Assembly: GCA_040218045.1 (NCBI GenBank)
Contig: JAVJQA010000012.1
Location: 62,001 to 126,000 of the forward strand
From: Marinoscillum sp040218045
GTDB lineage: Bacteria; Bacteroidota; Bacteroidia; Cytophagales; Cyclobacteriaceae
Direction: 5' to 3'
Length of the DNA: 64,000 nucleotides
In this document: in pieces, positions 61,093 to 64,000 of the stretch
Position numbering within the stretch: the first letter of the stretch is position 1
Layout: each line of letters begins with the position of its first letter
Translations under genes and position numbers: made by a program
The notes under the pieces: model-generated
Database searches by the model: none
What the model was told of the DNA's origin: nothing
What the model saw: the letters and a program-made list of their open reading frames with translations, nothing else

Positions 61093-64000
61093 TTATTGTG
61101 GGCTCTCAATAACCCGGTGAACGAATTTCTTTAGTTTTTGGTGAGCCTGATCTTTGTTGATCCAGTATTCGCGACTGTAAAATTGAACGAACGGCCAGTT
61201 TTTCTGAATGAAGTGTGACTGTCTATAGCTATGTGCCTCTTTGGAAGACATTGTATCAAAGAAAAGTTCGTCATCTGTAAGAATAAGTCCACCTAATTGG
61301 TCCCTGGTGCTTACGGTGAGGTCGGCAAATGGCAAGCTTTTCACCACACTCACGTTATTGTTTTCATAGGCGAGCTTGTTTCTCAGGTACCAGTTTTGAT
61401 CACGGTTCTTATCTTCCTGGCTATTAGGTTGCCAGGTTCCATCACTTACCGATTTAGCATATTCCAGGTATGATTTCAGCAGTTTGGGGCCAGAATTCAA
61501 GGTTTTTTCTGTGTGCAGCTGATATGGGAGTAAACTTGTAATCATATAGATTTCTTCCTTTGCCCGTGTAATCGCCACATTAAGGCGGTTCTCTCCCCCC
61601 ACCTGGTTAAGGCTTCCAAATTTTAGCTGGATCTTGCCTTTCTCATCCGGGGCGTATGCTGTGCTGAAAATGATGATATCTCTTTCATCCCCTTGTACAT
61701 TTTCTATATTTTTCACAAAGAGGGTGCTTGGGACTTTTATTTGTCCGGCATCAAGTTTTTGATCAAGCAAGTCGAGTATGATCGCTTGTTGGTTGACATT
61801 GAAAGTCACTACCCCAATGGATTTATCAGGAGATTTCTCGTGTAATTTATCAATGAGGTCCACCACTATGGAAGCTTCTTTTTCATTGGTGCTCCTATGC
61901 CATACACCATCTGTTTTGAGATAGTGGATAGCTGGTTTGTTTTCCCTGATTATTTTGTAATCCGGAAGGAGTTTCAGCTTGCCATTGTAAAAATGGAGAT
62001 TGGAAAATTCTATTAACTCCAGGGACCTGCTTCGATAATGCCCCCTCAAACTGACCTCCTTGAGGTATTGCTTGGCCAAGGAAAGCAACGAATCAACCTC
62101 TAACTCGGGTGTATTCTCAGAGTCTTCATCTTCCCATCTTACCCGATAAAGATCGTTGGGTTGCAGCTGCATGTCATCACCGGCTATTACCACTTGTCTG
62201 CCTCGGTACATCGCGGGGATTCCTCGCTCTGCAAAACATTGTGAGGCTTCATCAAAAATCACCAGGTCAAATACTTCTTCCATTGGGAAAATGGCTGAAG
62301 CAGACTCTGGAGAAGCAAGCCAGCATGGTAGCAGAGAAAACACCTCTTCGTGGTACTGTGATATGACCCTGCGTATTGGCCATACTTTTCTTTTCTTGGT
62401 TACCTGATGGTACAGGTCTTTGTAAGTGACCAGGTTGTTTAATCGGTTGTATTCTAAATCAGCATAGGTTCTTTCCCTGGATTTTAATAGCAGGATCTCC
62501 TGACTTGCGCTCATCTTGTCTTTGATGGCCTGCTGTAACTCCTGCTTGAGATGATCAAGTTTGAATGAGGATACAGACCTTAGGCTTGGGTATTTGATTT
62601 CTATGTGATCGATCCAGGCAAGTGCCACACTGTTTTTGAAGCAATGGATCACTTCGTCTTTATTCTTGTAATCCCGATCAAGAAGCTCAGATATAACCTT
62701 TTGTTCCTCGCTTACGAAGTTCTCTTTTAGTTTATGGTATTCTACCAGTGAATCAAAATCTTCATTGAGCACTTTTGCTGCCTCATCAGGATCAAACTTG
62801 CCAAGCAATATGCCCCGGACTTGTGCTTCAGAGATGTATCTGCCCCAGAGGTTCATTTGTACAGGGATCTTCTCTAGCAGGGCCTGAAGCTCTTTGAGCA
62901 ATCGTACATATTCATGACGGTCCACCTTTTTTGGAGGCAGGATGTCATTGATCAAACGGATGGAGTTGGTCAGTTCCACACATTTAAGTGCCAGCTTTTG
63001 ATAGAAAAACCAGTTTTGAACTTCTATTTTCCTAAATGATTTCGGGAAATCTTTTAACCAGTTCGTTTGCTCAATCTGAGAGACTATATGTTCGTAATTC
63101 AGTCGATTGTCTATACGGTTAAGAAGTACCTCAAACCCCTCCTTGTTACTGTTTAATTCATTAGCAACTAAAACACGTGTAACGAAAATTTTGTCAGATG
63201 AAAAAAGTCTCCAACTCAGCCAGCTAAACAACCCTTTCCTGGCTTTGATGGCATGTTCAAGGGCCTCTTGAAATCGGCCTAATTCGTTAGGCTTAAGTGA
63301 TTCTTCGGCACCAGCCCCCTTAAAACATTGCAACATTGTACGCTCCAGGGTAGACAACCATTGCACTTCCTCACTGGGTTCTTGCTCAATCATATGCTTA
63401 TAGAAGTCGAACACGGTGTCATTGTCAATATTCGACGTGAGCTGGTTCAAATCTTCCTGATGAGCTAGAAAATGTAGGCAAGACTCAAAGTCTAGTGGAT
63501 CCTTCGTAAATGCTGCTGATTCGGTTTTTATCTTTTGTTCTAATTGAGGAATCTCCGAGAGCACTTCTTTCAGTTTCACAAAATCCTGGGTGGTGAAACT
63601 GGCAAAAGAAGGCCCACCTACCCAGAAATGTGGTTGTTTTTCGAATTTGTCAAAATAGTCCAGGTACCGGGACAGGCGGGTGATAAAATCATCCACTTTG
63701 CTGTAGTGAAACTGTCGGTACTCCTGATTGAGTGGGAAAGATGGTTCATCAGGATCAGATGTTAAATAGAGTTCCTTAATCGATTTTCCAGATTCCTTCT
63801 CATCAAAAAGGGCTAGTTTGAATTCTTCAAGTTCTTCTGTGATTTGGTCAATCTTTCGGCTAGCCTGCAAGAAACTACGTTCCAGATGAATGGCATCAAG
63901 TCCATTGTTTTTTTGACGGTATTCGTCCAGGCTATCTACCTGACGGCCTATTTGATCAAAAATATTTTTACGATCATTTTTAAAGTCATGAACCAGCCCT
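61093..64000 (-). CDS. Large SF1 DNA2-like helicase, partial (N-terminus beyond the window)
   Basis: Open frame from 61093 to the window edge: about 969 codons, with no start in the visible part that looks natural (a TTG at 63870 is internal; coding text continues upstream as DQIGRQVDSLDEYRQKNN). The motif II region VIFDEASQCFAERG, the GDDMQLQP block, YRSRSLELIEF and the C-terminal NVQGDERDIIIFSTAYAP ... GGENRLNVAITRAKEE mark an AAA_11/AAA_12 SF1 helicase. The last 120 residues (LILTDDELFFDTMSSKEAHSYRQSHFIQKNWPFVQFYSREYWI) look like a VSR/MTES_1575-type nuclease-like domain with degraded acidic residues. Such giant helicases occur both in core and in defence contexts. Confidence 0.85.
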   Translation of the reverse strand, partial: GLVHDFKNDRKNIFDQIGRQVDSLDEYRQKNNGLDAIHLERSFLQASRKIDQITEELEEFKLALFDEKESGKSIKELYLTSDPDEPSFPLNQEYRQFHYSKVDDFITRLSRYLDYFDKFEKQPHFWVGGPSFASFTTQDFVKLKEVLSEIPQLEQKIKTESAAFTKDPLDFESCLHFLAHQEDLNQLTSNIDNDTVFDFYKHMIEQEPSEEVQWLSTLERTMLQCFKGAGAEESLKPNELGRFQEALEHAIKARKGLFSWLSWRLFSSDKIFVTRVLVANELNSNKEGFEVLLNRIDNRLNYEHIVSQIEQTNWLKDFPKSFRKIEVQNWFFYQKLALKCVELTNSIRLINDILPPKKVDRHEYVRLLKELQALLEKIPVQMNLWGRYISEAQVRGILLGKFDPDEAAKVLNEDFDSLVEYHKLKENFVSEEQKVISELLDRDYKNKDEVIHCFKNSVALAWIDHIEIKYPSLRSVSSFKLDHLKQELQQAIKDKMSASQEILLLKSRERTYADLEYNRLNNLVTYKDLYHQVTKKRKVWPIRRVISQYHEEVFSLLPCWLASPESASAIFPMEEVFDLVIFDEASQCFAERGIPAMYRGRQVVIAGDDMQLQPNDLYRVRWEDEDSENTPELEVDSLLSLAKQYLKEVSLRGHYRSRSLELIEFSNLHFYNGKLKLLPDYKIIRENKPAIHYLKTDGVWHRSTNEKEASIVVDLIDKLHEKSPDKSIGVVTFNVNQQAIILDLLDQKLDAGQIKVPSTLFVKNIENVQGDERDIIIFSTAYAPDEKGKIQLKFGSLNQVGGENRLNVAITRAKEEIYMITSLLPYQLHTEKTLNSGPKLLKSYLEYAKSVSDGTWQPNSQEDKNRDQNWYLRNKLAYENNNVSVVKSLPFADLTVSTRDQLGGLILTDDELFFDTMSSKEAHSYRQSHFIQKNWPFVQFYSREYWINKDQAHQKLKKFVHRVIESPQ

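Overview
The window reads as chromosome of a gliding-type Bacteroidota, most likely a member of the Cytophagales. The evidence is a SusC/SusD pair, a GldH gliding lipoprotein, a GWxTD protein, LytS/LytTR regulation, Bacteroidota-type RicT, and TAnnTTTG-like -7 boxes. Species cannot be told from the sequence alone.

Layout. 0-7 kb: the end of a minus-strand run (pabB cut by the window edge, a small membrane protein, an RluA pseudouridine synthase), two Uma2-type genes flanking a small membrane protein/ABC ATPase pair, prfC, and a LytTR/LytS two-component pair. 7.3-14.6 kb: a SusC/SusD pair and a GH20 beta-hexosaminidase, a small glycan (probably chito-oligosaccharide) utilisation locus; a 74-bp element is shared by the leaders of susC and the hexosaminidase. 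14.6-19.7 kb: three tiny membrane proteins, a membrane protein with a zinc ribbon, an unknown secreted protein, dnaK. 19.7-22.0 kb: gene-poor DNA with REP-like palindromes, a decayed gene, and a tandem array derived from the 3' end of tRNA-Asn. 22.3-31.5 kb: hsp20, htrA, an ALDH7-type dehydrogenase, a MacB/FtsX permease, a Gre-like factor, a P-loop kinase, an ABC exporter. 31.6-34 kb: tRNA-Ala(GGC), four degenerate tRNA-Ala-like copies, and gene-poor DNA.

34-48 kb is a defence island. An XRE regulator precedes a tightly overlapping operon whose first three genes match an Ssp-type single-strand DNA phosphorothioation module (DUF4007 nickase SspB, ATPase SspC, PP-loop SspD). They are followed by three A+T-rich genes: an unknown 544-aa protein, an AAA ATPase and a PIN-like nuclease. 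This order fits the reported sspBCD-sspFGH cassette, but I cannot assign the last three one by one. A convergent operon encodes a MORC/MutL-like GHKL ATPase, a DEAH helicase and a PLD-type nuclease, a second restriction-like module without its own modification enzyme. A small excisionase-like HTH gene and remnants close the island.

48.9-64 kb is core genome: NlpC/P60 hydrolase, asnB, dps, a methyltransferase, GWxTD protein, rlmB, mannose-1-phosphate guanylyltransferase, recQ, purD, ricT, gldH, and a large SF1 helicase cut by the window edge.

Most interesting: the two convergent defence modules, and the two independent arrays of tRNA-derived units. In both arrays the T-stem is kept while the T-loop is expanded by an insert that could fold into small hairpins, and each unit carries a terminator-like hairpin.
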